Assembly (NCBI GenBank): GCA_013298955.1
Contig: JAAFJT010000012.1
Location: 1-64,000, forward strand
Source: Chitinophagales bacterium
GTDB lineage: Bacteria; Bacteroidota; Bacteroidia; Chitinophagales; Saprospiraceae
Reading direction: 5' to 3'
DNA: 64,000 bases
In this document: piece after piece, positions 1-8,448 of the stretch
Layout: every line of letters starts with the position of its first letter
Numbering within the stretch: the first letter of the stretch is position 1
The notes under the pieces: generated by a model
What the model saw: only the letters and a program-made list of their open reading frames with translations
The model's database searches: none
Told to the model about the DNA's origin: nothing
Position numbers and translations under genes: made by a program

Positions 1-25
1 AAAATCCTAAAAATCCTAATTCAAA
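1..25. repeat. Partial AATCCTAA-type inverted-repeat arm
   Basis: Two tandem copies of a short ATCCTAA-type unit precede the stop codon of the large secreted gene. The same arm occurs at 4165-4182, 17388-17406 and 60350-60367. It is probably half of a hairpin cut by the window edge. Confidence 0.5.
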
Positions 26-28
26 CGA

Positions 29-3000
29 TTACAAACGAGATGGGTCAAACTCACGGTTGATGACCATCAATTTCAAAGTGCGTTCCCCCAATCCGGGTGC
101 AACAACGTTTATCAAATACGCGCCACTTGCTACGGGAATGCCTTTGTGATTTTTTAAATCCCATTGCAAATCAGGCATGATTTGTTTGGTGCGAATCCCT
201 TGATTGGTTTCCACAGGATTCAATTCGGGTACTTCATCGCGTTTGAAATCGCGGATGAATTTGCCATCCAAAGAATACACTGTAACAGTTGCTTTTGCAG
301 GTAAATTGGTGATTTTCACCGTCGTATTGAATTGATTAATTTCGTAATCCGACCGCGCATAATACGGATTCGGTACGACATTCATCATATCTAATTCATT
401 TTCAACGCCTACCGCATCCAATGCTTTGGGTGCTTTTGCCTTGATTTCAAATTTATACGTCGGATGTCCGCCATTTTTGCCTGAAGCCGTTGCCACTTGG
501 TATGGATTATTAACCCGCAATTTCACGGTGACATCGTTTGGTATCAAACCTTCTTTGTAAGACAACATTTTTTGTCCTGCCGCTACATAAGGCATTGCCG
601 TCCAAGTGATGCTTTTGAACGCTGGCAATTTCGCAAATGGAGACGATAACGAAAATTTCGCCCGCAAATCGGCACATTCATCATATTCTTGTGAAGTCAC
701 GTAGATATAATGTTGACCACCTGCATAACAAAAAGTTTGAAAATTGAAACCAGTCCGTTGAGTCAAACCGAATTGACTCGATGGTTTCCACATCATATCG
801 CGTCCAAGTCCGACGGATTCTGGTAAATAATTGCCAATAAGGGAATTTTCATCATACGAAGAATTTTCACCAAAGAAAATATTCAATCGTTTGCCTGATT
901 CCACATCCACTGCATAGCCGGGGAACCAGCCCATGCCTAAACCTTGATTATCCGCATCAGGTAAACCGTCATTATTCGCATCTTCTTTGCCTACGGAGGC
1001 GTGCTTGCGCAATTCAAAATTCAACGCGCCGCCTTCTGTTGCCGCATTCAAAGCCGTTCTATCGTAATAATTCGGCGAAGACGTTTCCACCACCACACAA
1101 CGACTCCATTTGGATTTGTCTTTGGTGAAAACAATATCCACATTATTCAAATTAAACAAACCATTGTTGCCCGCCCGAACTAAATTGGCACTCGTGCTGA
1201 CCCAAGCTGGCGTAATCAACGGTTGGCTTGTGTTTGGACGATAATCTGCTAATATAAATGGTGTAAACAAATTATTCAAACTCTGATAAGCCCGTTTCGG
1301 GTCTAAATTGAAATCCGCTTCATTCAAACCGGTCTTCATATAATTGATAACATCGGGATTCGCTATCAAAAATTGGTCAGGAGACGTATCATCATCTTTC
1401 ACGCCTGTTAACCAAGGTTTGCCACTCGCATACGTAATGCTCGAACCAACAGCTCCATTACTGGCATTCACCACAGGATTCACACCCGCATCTGGCACTT
1501 GACCAATCGCTATCGTGAACCCGTATTGGGATAAAATTTGCTCATTTAAATCCGCAATCGTCTTTCTGGCAGTCGTAATTGTGCCTTTTTCGACATGTTT
1601 CAACACCCATTTTGCGGCATCTTCCACCACATTGTCCGTCATATCGCTGTCTTTCAAATACAATTCGTAGGTGCCATCCGTCACTTCCAATGGATTGTAA
1701 ATTTTAACATCAATCGGTGCCGCCGCAGGTTTGTACGTCAATTCGTTGATAGGCGCACTGCCCGCCGTCCGCGCTAAGATTTTTTGCAACGTTTCTTCCG
1801 ATAAATCAATGAAATTGCCGCCTGTACCGAGTCCATCTAAACGCGTTACAATGGGACCATCTCCATATTTGGCTTGTAACGCAACATCCGTTATCGGACG
1901 CGGAATGCAAACATAGGGTTTACCTGTTGCGGATTGACCAATGTTGCGGCGACCGACGAAATACGGTTGTTCTTGACCGTCTCCACCAGCTGCTTTCGAG
2001 TTGAATTTCTGATAATTGTTATACGCATACGCAATCGCTACGTAGTAATACTTTTTATGATTGACCAATGCACCCGTTCCTGTCGCAAATAAGTCTTTTT
2101 TCAAACGGAACGTATGCCGAATCCCTTTATTTTCACCAGTCACTTTCTCCTCTGCGTAAAAATCCGTGTATAAACCCGGAAAATTCGGATTCGGCAAGCC
2201 TTTCCAATTGTAAATCGTTGAAACCGTATCTTTAATATCCACTTGGGCAATTAAACGGGATTTAGTCGCATCTTCCAAATCCGCATTGCCTACATCGGCA
2301 TTGGCAACTTGATAGAGTTTATAACCTTGAAAACGATATACGGTGTCCGTAATACGCGGGTCACGCGGGATTTTCAACCCTTTTTCCTTTTGCGCTTCAT
2401 CAGGATTGTTGGAAGTCAATGGGTTATTGCTTAAAACGGCAATAATTTCTTGGTCTAACTCAATAAACGAAATATCTGGCGCATCGGGACCGTTTTGAAT
2501 CGCAAAACACGCATCAAATAAGTTTTGAGCCAAATCATCTGCCCGTTGCAATTGAGTGATGTCTGGGCAAGGATATTTTTGGTCTGCAACCCAAGGCACC
2601 CCAATAATCAACTCATTGACCGCACCCGGTTTCAATTTGAATGGACCAGATGCTTGAATCGTCCTCCTATCGACATTGCCTAATCCAGCAGTACACATGC
2701 TCCAACTGGCACCGCCTTTATTCGGCGCATCTGGAAACGCAAACGCAATCGGGCGACCGCCACCAGGATTATAACCACTACCGCCAAAAGTGAAAGGCGT
2801 ACCATCTTTCCAACGACCTGTCAAATAATTGTAATATTCAACAGCTGTATTCGGGTCGGTCATACCCGGAAGGATACCTGCGCTGGCAGCATTTCCATAA
2901 TAGGTGAACGCGGTCATCCCGATTTCACGTCCATTTTCATCTAAAGGACCGCGAAAATAGTCAATTCCTAAAATTGGAATTTTATCACCATACGTATTAA

Positions 3001-4069
3001 TCCCTTGATTACAAACTGTAGAACCGGGTGCAGTGCCATCTGTAGCATCTAAATTATAGACATATGCCAAATTGCGCGTTGTATCGCAACCTACAAAATC
3101 ATCATCTGGACAACCTAAATCGGGGTCTGTCCACATCGCAAAGTACGTACTATCAATGTCCTGCACGGCGCGATTGATGAGTTTATAACGTTGAAACGTC
3201 ATATCATTCAACGCATCATTCGTTTTGTACGCAAAAGCCTGTACTTGAACTTCCATCTGAATCGGCAAAGAGCGCGCAGATTGCGTATGCACCCCACCAT
3301 TATCATTGTAAATCCAGAAAACCATTTGGTCAGGATATTGCGGCGCGGTACAACCCCGCACATCAATCACTGGATAATCGCCTTTTAAGGGATTATAACG
3401 TCCATCGCCGTCTTCATCATAAAATTTTGCCAAACCTTGACGGGCGGTAGGCAATTCAAAACCATTGATTTGTAGGAAATAAGGATTGCCCAAAGAAGGC
3501 CAACCTTTGATATTCTGACCCAAATCTGCCGCATTGTAAGGCGTTCCTGCTACTTTTGCCGCTTGGAATGCTTTGATATGCTTTTCAATCTCGCTGCCAT
3601 AAACCACAAAATGTTTATCCCATCTATCACAGACTTTCAATTCGGTTGTACCGTCTCGGTCGGTCAAAGGTCCTGGCCAAAAGTCCGTTTTCACCCCTGT
3701 TCGATAGGTTTGAACCGCCACTTTCAAGTTTTTGCCAGGGTCTTTTCCACCAAGCCACACCGCGCCCGCAAATAAGGACGAAACCGCTTTCGCACCTGTA
3801 CCCGGTTGTACTTTCGGCACGACGTATTGTGCCATATTTAAATCCCACCAAACATCTCCCGAAGAAAGCAATGCCGCCCGAACATTGTTAATATCCATGT
3901 CGAAACGAGACGTGCCTTGCGCACAGTCTCCGCCCGGTCTTTGAGAAACCGTATTGCCACTCGTATTACTACCACCTGTTGGCGGTTCTTTTTTGTAATC
4001 GTCAGGAGCTTTAGCCGATAAAGATTGCGTCGCTAAAATCCCAACAATAAGTATCCACGTTTTTTTCAT
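29..4069 (-). CDS. Large secreted protein with C-terminal sorting-like domain
   Basis: Exported protein of about 1346 residues and unknown function. The N-terminus (MKKTWILIVGILATQSLSA) is a clear Sec signal peptide. The ATG at 4069 places the signal peptide directly at the start; an in-frame ATG at 4087 would add only MKIKIK. The body is rich in Gly, Asp and aromatic residues and holds an Asp-rich DEDGDGRYNP stretch resembling a calcium loop. The last ~110 residues contain VVPNPYYA, a beta-rich segment and a GxYLINVVAPG element, which resemble the FlgD/T9SS sorting fold of Bacteroidota outer-surface proteins. It lies directly downstream of the TonB-dependent receptor on the same strand, so the two are probably expressed together and may form a surface pair (inference). 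The catalytic role, if any, was not recognised. Confidence 0.8.
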   Translation of the reverse strand: MKKTWILIVGILATQSLSAKAPDDYKKEPPTGGSNTSGNTVSQRPGGDCAQGTSRFDMDINNVRAALLSSGDVWWDLNMAQYVVPKVQPGTGAKAVSSLFAGAVWLGGKDPGKNLKVAVQTYRTGVKTDFWPGPLTDRDGTTELKVCDRWDKHFVVYGSEIEKHIKAFQAAKVAGTPYNAADLGQNIKGWPSLGNPYFLQINGFELPTARQGLAKFYDEDGDGRYNPLKGDYPVIDVRGCTAPQYPDQMVFWIYNDNGGVHTQSARSLPIQMEVQVQAFAYKTNDALNDMTFQRYKLINRAVQDIDSTYFAMWTDPDLGCPDDDFVGCDTTRNLAYVYNLDATDGTAPGSTVCNQGINTYGDKIPILGIDYFRGPLDENGREIGMTAFTYYGNAASAGILPGMTDPNTAVEYYNYLTGRWKDGTPFTFGGSGYNPGGGRPIAFAFPDAPNKGGASWSMCTAGLGNVDRRTIQASGPFKLKPGAVNELIIGVPWVADQKYPCPDITQLQRADDLAQNLFDACFAIQNGPDAPDISFIELDQEIIAVLSNNPLTSNNPDEAQKEKGLKIPRDPRITDTVYRFQGYKLYQVANADVGNADLEDATKSRLIAQVDIKDTVSTIYNWKGLPNPNFPGLYTDFYAEEKVTGENKGIRHTFRLKKDLFATGTGALVNHKKYYYVAIAYAYNNYQKFNSKAAGGDGQEQPYFVGRRNIGQSATGKPYVCIPRPITDVALQAKYGDGPIVTRLDGLGTGGNFIDLSEETLQKILARTAGSAPINELTYKPAAAPIDVKIYNPLEVTDGTYELYLKDSDMTDNVVEDAAKWVLKHVEKGTITTARKTIADLNEQILSQYGFTIAIGQVPDAGVNPVVNASNGAVGSSITYASGKPWLTGVKDDDTSPDQFLIANPDVINYMKTGLNEADFNLDPKRAYQSLNNLFTPFILADYRPNTSQPLITPAWVSTSANLVRAGNNGLFNLNNVDIVFTKDKSKWSRCVVVETSSPNYYDRTALNAATEGGALNFELRKHASVGKEDANNDGLPDADNQGLGMGWFPGYAVDVESGKRLNIFFGENSSYDENSLIGNYLPESVGLGRDMMWKPSSQFGLTQRTGFNFQTFCYAGGQHYIYVTSQEYDECADLRAKFSLSSPFAKLPAFKSITWTAMPYVAAGQKMLSYKEGLIPNDVTVKLRVNNPYQVATASGKNGGHPTYKFEIKAKAPKALDAVGVENELDMMNVVPNPYYARSDYEINQFNTTVKITNLPAKATVTVYSLDGKFIRDFKRDEVPELNPVETNQGIRTKQIMPDLQWDLKNHKGIPVASGAYLINVVAPGLGERTLKLMVINREFDPSRL

Positions 4070-4099
4070 TTTAATTTTTATTTTCATTTTTATTTTTTA

Positions 4100-4182
4100 A
4101 ATTAGGATTTTTAAGATAAGAAAGGTTAAAATAGAATTAAAAATCAATCCTAAAAATCATACTCATCCTAAAAATCCTAATT
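4100..4182. repeat. Inverted repeat, GAATTAGGAT family
   Basis: The left arm (4100-4113, AATTAGGATTTTTA) is mirrored by the right arm (4168-4182). It fills the gap between the TonB receptor and the secreted protein gene. It could act as an intercistronic stem-loop that sets the ratio of receptor to downstream gene. The same arms form a tight hairpin at 17369-17406 and an outer shell at 60112-60367. Confidence 0.6.
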
Positions 4183-4194
4183 CAAACCCCTATT

Positions 4195-7100
4195 TTAAAA
4201 CCCAAAAGTCGCACCCAAATAAATGCGTCTCGGCGGATAATAGAAAGTCGGATCCACCAAACGCGCCAAATACGAAAACCGATAAGCCATCACATCATTC
4301 GGACGAGAATTGGCAACATTCGCCAACGCATTTTGTCCAAAAGACGATTGCAAATAACCGTCATCACTCGGAGAACCTGATGCGGAATACACATTTGCCA
4401 AATTCACAGCATCCAACACATTTTGAATCCGCAAATACACATTCAAATTAAGATTTTTTGCCAAATCAAACGTTTTATCAATCCGCATATCCAAATTGAA
4501 ATTCCAAGGCAGGCGCGAACCATTGATAGCACCCGCAATCTGAGCACCACTAAATTCAGTCGGTTGCGCTTTCGCCGTGTACGGGCGACCTGAAACCATC
4601 AACGCTTGAACATTCACCCCGAAATTTGCCAAAATATCTTTGCCAAATAAAACAGGTCCATTATACCGCTTGCCATCTTCATATCGGTAATCAACCATGC
4701 AGGTAAAACGGTGTCTTTCATCATAAGCCAAAGGCGAAATGGTACGAATATTACCATTTTGCAAAATATCTCTTTGAGAACTCGCATCCGAACCGGTGCC
4801 ATCTGCAAATTGCAACGTATAGTTGAATAAACCTGATAAATTGCCTGTCCGACGCAAATCGTATTGAGCCGAAAAGCCTTTGACCGTTCCAAAATCCACA
4901 TTGCCATAACTCAAATATTCACCACCCGCAAACGTAGAAGGCAAATAACGGAAATACCGCAATTGAATCATATCCCGCAAATCTTTGTAATACGCCGTTA
5001 CTTTCAAACCCGTTGTATTGGTCAATTTTTGTTGGAAACCAACCTCCCAGTCAATGGTTTTTTGGGGTTTCAAACTCGCATTATTTTCAGTCGTACGCCC
5101 TGCTTCTCCAAAATAGTAATAATCCAAAGCGTTGACATTATACGCCCACTCTGTACCACCGCCGTTTTGCGTCGGACGTTGAACCAACACATCATAATGC
5201 GCAAAAAAGTTGGCAAATTCGCCAATCGCAAACGAAAATGCCAAGCGTGGCATAAAATTCACTTGCGGTGTATAATCTTCAAAACTATTTTTTGGGTCAA
5301 AACCGCGTTGTTTGATACCCGCAAACGTGTCCAACTTGTATTTTGGGAACACTTGACCACCTTGACCGTAAATCAATAATGGGTCAGAACTTTCGCCGCG
5401 TGCATTGTACCAATCATCTCCTTTGCGGAAACCTGTAATCGCAGAACCATCTCTTGTCGTATAGACTTTATAATCATCTGCAATATTATCAGGTTTTGGA
5501 ATGCCTTTTTTCGCATAAAAATCCTTCGCATCGATGATGTCATATAACGAATATTGGTCTTTCATCACCTTCGTATTCGCATCAAATCGGTCCATCCGAA
5601 TCCCTGCGCGGACAATCAAATCGTGGAACGTAAATTTATCTTGGATGTAACCCGCCATATAAATCGGCGTAGAAGGCGCGACAGGAAACGTGCGAACCCC
5701 ATCTTTATCCGTCGTTTTGAAAAACTCTTCAAAAGTCGTTTTCGTACCCAATTGATTGCCCAAATAGTCGTATCCGTAATAATCAATCAAATTTTGGTCA
5801 GCCAATTCTTGTGCAGAAAACATGTCCAAAGACAATTGAGACGGGTCTAACGCCATCACATTGCCATGTTGATACAATTTTTGACCTGTTTTCGCCCGCA
5901 AACTCTTATAAAATTTAATATCTGCCAATTCATCTGTATTCGTTTTCACCAACGGTCTATACAATTTCGTCGTAAAACCAGCAATCGTCGTATCGCCATA
6001 AGACAAGGTCGTATCAATCGCACTACCCGAACCTTGCAAGTGACGGTCTTGCGCCTGTTGTGCCAAACCCCAGAGGTTGAATGGTCTTACAACATACTTG
6101 CGGTCAATCCGTTGTTCGTATAAAAAGCCAACTTCAATATTATGAGCATCTTTTTTATTGCCATTCGGAATAATATCAAAATTAAATTTGGCATTGCCCG
6201 TAAAAATATTCGCTTGCTCTATGTTGTAAGAATTATAAACATCGCCTACGTTTTTATGGAAATTCCAAACATTTTGTAAGGATTGAGCCACCAAACCATT
6301 TTCTGCCAAATACGATTGACTGCCACTTTCCACATTTTGATTGTAATTTGCCAAAATCGGGTTTTTATCGCCCGCTTTGTAACCTTTCAATTGGCGATTA
6401 TAACCCGCTTGTTTGAAACCCACTGAATCCCGTTCAAAAACAGGAGTCCAAGCATAATCGAATTGACCTATATGACCATAATCAAATAGATTTTTGCCAT
6501 GCCTTGCATCCATCCTATCGCGGTTAAATAATTCATAACCACCTTGTAATGTATAAGAGATATTTTCGATAGACAACCCTTTACTATCTTTGGTCGTTGC
6601 CGCATTGCCATTGCCTAAACGATGGCGGAAACGCACATTCACATTCGTAAAATTTTGATTATCGGTTGGGTTACTCGCCGAATTAAACATCCGCCAGCTT
6701 TTATCCGGACCACTATTTACAGGGACTTTATTGCTTTCCGTAAACCTATCTGCAAAACCATAATACGAACCACCGACCGTGAAATCCATGCCTTTGCCCA
6801 ATTTAAAATCCAATTTCCCTGTGTAATTGTATTGTTTTTTATCCTCCCCAGGACGGACTTTCACTAAATTGAAATCCTTTGCCGTCAATAATTCCGCACT
6901 TGGCACAGGAGTCGTCCCATTCAAATACGTAACAGGTTTGGCATGCAATTCTTTCAAAACATCGTCTTTGACGACATACATCGGCACCGCAGATGGATTC
7001 GGATCCAACATATAACGATATTGCGCTGACATCCGAAACCCAATAATGGATTCTTTCAACGGTTTTCCACCTTGTCCAACCATTGGTTTGCCTTCTTTAT

Positions 7101-7902
7101 CCTTCACGACACGGCGCAAAAGCGGTCCCGAAGCATTGGTCGTAATCAAATTATAACCATACGGGTCTAAATACTGTGAAGTCTCCGCTTCCAACCCAAA
7201 ACTATATTTTTCAGACGGACCTTTGGTCGTAGCCGAGATGATACCACCCGTTACGTCCCCATATTTCGCCTCAATACCACCTGTCACGACTTGGATTTGC
7301 TCCAATTCAGACACGGGAATCGCACTCGTACTGGTTGCGCGCACGCCGTCAATGTAAAAAGCCGTTCCATCAGGGCGCGAACCGCGCATAGAGGTTTTGC
7401 CATCCTTATCCACTGTCACACCCGCACTCAAACCAACAATACCATTCAAATCTTTGGTGGGCAAATTCTGTATTTGTTTGCTCGTCAACTCCATCCCTTG
7501 CGAGGTTTGGTCAATCTTCACAATCGGAATTTTCGCTTCCGTAATCACAAATTCCCCTAACATTTTCGCATCTTCATTCAATTCTGCATTCAATTGGAGG
7601 GTTTGCCCTGCATTGACATGAAAATTCGTTTGGCGCAACTTGGTATAACCGACCAATGAAAACTCGACATCGTAAACACCGGGTTCGATTTCCGTGATAC
7701 GATATTGCCCATCAAAATCGGTTTGTCCACCTGCTTTTTGTACCCCATTTTTCAGGAGTATCACATTTGCGAAAGGCAGCGATTCTTTTTTGCTTGCTTC
7801 CGTTACTTTACCCGTCAGGATGGATTGCGCCGATAATCCCGTTATCTGCACCGCCCAAGCCGTCAATACGAGCGAAAAAGTGAGTAATTGTTTTTTCATC
7901 AT
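4195..7902 (-). CDS. TonB-dependent receptor with carboxypeptidase-like plug extension (SusC-like)
   Basis: Outer-membrane TonB-dependent transporter of about 1235 residues. After a signal peptide (MMKKQLLTFSLVLTAWAVQ) comes a carboxypeptidase-regulatory-like domain (GKVTEASKKESLPFANV, about residues 30-115), then a plug domain (about residues 125-230, with GLSAGVTVDKDGKTSMRGSRPDGTA split over the plug core), then a long beta-barrel ending in the aromatic strand YLGATFGF. The barrel is larger than that of siderophore receptors and fits the SusC-like or protein/oligosaccharide-uptake class. No SusD homologue lies beside it; the partner position is taken by the 1346-residue secreted protein. 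The start was set at the tandem ATG pair 7902/7899; an upstream extension to 7950 runs through a hairpin and is unlikely. Substrate unknown. Confidence 0.9.
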   Translation of the reverse strand: MMKKQLLTFSLVLTAWAVQITGLSAQSILTGKVTEASKKESLPFANVILLKNGVQKAGGQTDFDGQYRITEIEPGVYDVEFSLVGYTKLRQTNFHVNAGQTLQLNAELNEDAKMLGEFVITEAKIPIVKIDQTSQGMELTSKQIQNLPTKDLNGIVGLSAGVTVDKDGKTSMRGSRPDGTAFYIDGVRATSTSAIPVSELEQIQVVTGGIEAKYGDVTGGIISATTKGPSEKYSFGLEAETSQYLDPYGYNLITTNASGPLLRRVVKDKEGKPMVGQGGKPLKESIIGFRMSAQYRYMLDPNPSAVPMYVVKDDVLKELHAKPVTYLNGTTPVPSAELLTAKDFNLVKVRPGEDKKQYNYTGKLDFKLGKGMDFTVGGSYYGFADRFTESNKVPVNSGPDKSWRMFNSASNPTDNQNFTNVNVRFRHRLGNGNAATTKDSKGLSIENISYTLQGGYELFNRDRMDARHGKNLFDYGHIGQFDYAWTPVFERDSVGFKQAGYNRQLKGYKAGDKNPILANYNQNVESGSQSYLAENGLVAQSLQNVWNFHKNVGDVYNSYNIEQANIFTGNAKFNFDIIPNGNKKDAHNIEVGFLYEQRIDRKYVVRPFNLWGLAQQAQDRHLQGSGSAIDTTLSYGDTTIAGFTTKLYRPLVKTNTDELADIKFYKSLRAKTGQKLYQHGNVMALDPSQLSLDMFSAQELADQNLIDYYGYDYLGNQLGTKTTFEEFFKTTDKDGVRTFPVAPSTPIYMAGYIQDKFTFHDLIVRAGIRMDRFDANTKVMKDQYSLYDIIDAKDFYAKKGIPKPDNIADDYKVYTTRDGSAITGFRKGDDWYNARGESSDPLLIYGQGGQVFPKYKLDTFAGIKQRGFDPKNSFEDYTPQVNFMPRLAFSFAIGEFANFFAHYDVLVQRPTQNGGGTEWAYNVNALDYYYFGEAGRTTENNASLKPQKTIDWEVGFQQKLTNTTGLKVTAYYKDLRDMIQLRYFRYLPSTFAGGEYLSYGNVDFGTVKGFSAQYDLRRTGNLSGLFNYTLQFADGTGSDASSQRDILQNGNIRTISPLAYDERHRFTCMVDYRYEDGKRYNGPVLFGKDILANFGVNVQALMVSGRPYTAKAQPTEFSGAQIAGAINGSRLPWNFNLDMRIDKTFDLAKNLNLNVYLRIQNVLDAVNLANVYSASGSPSDDGYLQSSFGQNALANVANSRPNDVMAYRFSYLARLVDPTFYYPPRRIYLGATFGF

Positions 7903-8448
7903 CCTATTTAAAACAAGTTTTTTAATTATTTTAACACAAGCATTGCGCACACTGGAGCGTCACGCCCCAGTGCGTCTGTGTTAAAAGCACATGATCCGAA
8001 AAATAGTGAATCCATAGATTGATAAGAATTAAGTTTTTTTCACGCTTAAATTACAATGCCAAATTATTGGTACTGAATGATTTGACTGCAATATTAAAAA
8101 AAAGTATGCAATTAAAGGTAGTATTTGGAATAAAATTTTATAAGATTCGTTCACAAACCATTTTTTTTAGGCTTGTATAAATAGGATTATAAAGCTAATT
8201 GTTGGTTAACAGAAATTTATAAATTATTATTTTTAATCATTTGAATCAAATTTTAAACTCGGATTTTGTGGGCTGTCTTCTTTCAAAGTCAGTAGAGTTT
8301 TGCGTTTACAGCAGCCCTCAATAGTCTATCGATTGATACAAACATCGCTTTGGAAGGCTCGAACCTAAGCGATGTTTGTATCAACCGATAGACTATCAAA
8401 ACCCCTTTTTATCTTTTTTTGATTTTTGAAAATTCAGCCTTTTCTTTT
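7903..8448. other. Intergenic region between nuclease gene end and TonB receptor start
   Basis: About 545 bp without a credible gene. It holds a short GC-rich hairpin (7951-7976, CACTGG...CCAGTG) just upstream of the receptor start, an AT-rich stretch (8020-8270) that probably contains the receptor promoter, and the long stem-loop at 8321-8396. No promoter motif was convincing enough to annotate. Confidence 0.5.
8321..8396. terminator. Long stem-loop downstream of the nuclease gene
   Basis: Arms 8321-8350 and 8367-8396 are complementary over 30 bp with about one mismatch, around a 16-base loop. It lies about 50 bp past the 3' end of the leftward nuclease gene. It is either a terminator or a 3' stabilising hairpin; the T-tract is weak. 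Confidence 0.55.

Noticed and set aside
4864-5379. 171-residue plus-strand ORF inside the TonB receptor gene
   Set aside because: It is antisense to a well-supported receptor frame, rich in Arg/Ile as expected from a shadow, with no domain or start-site support.
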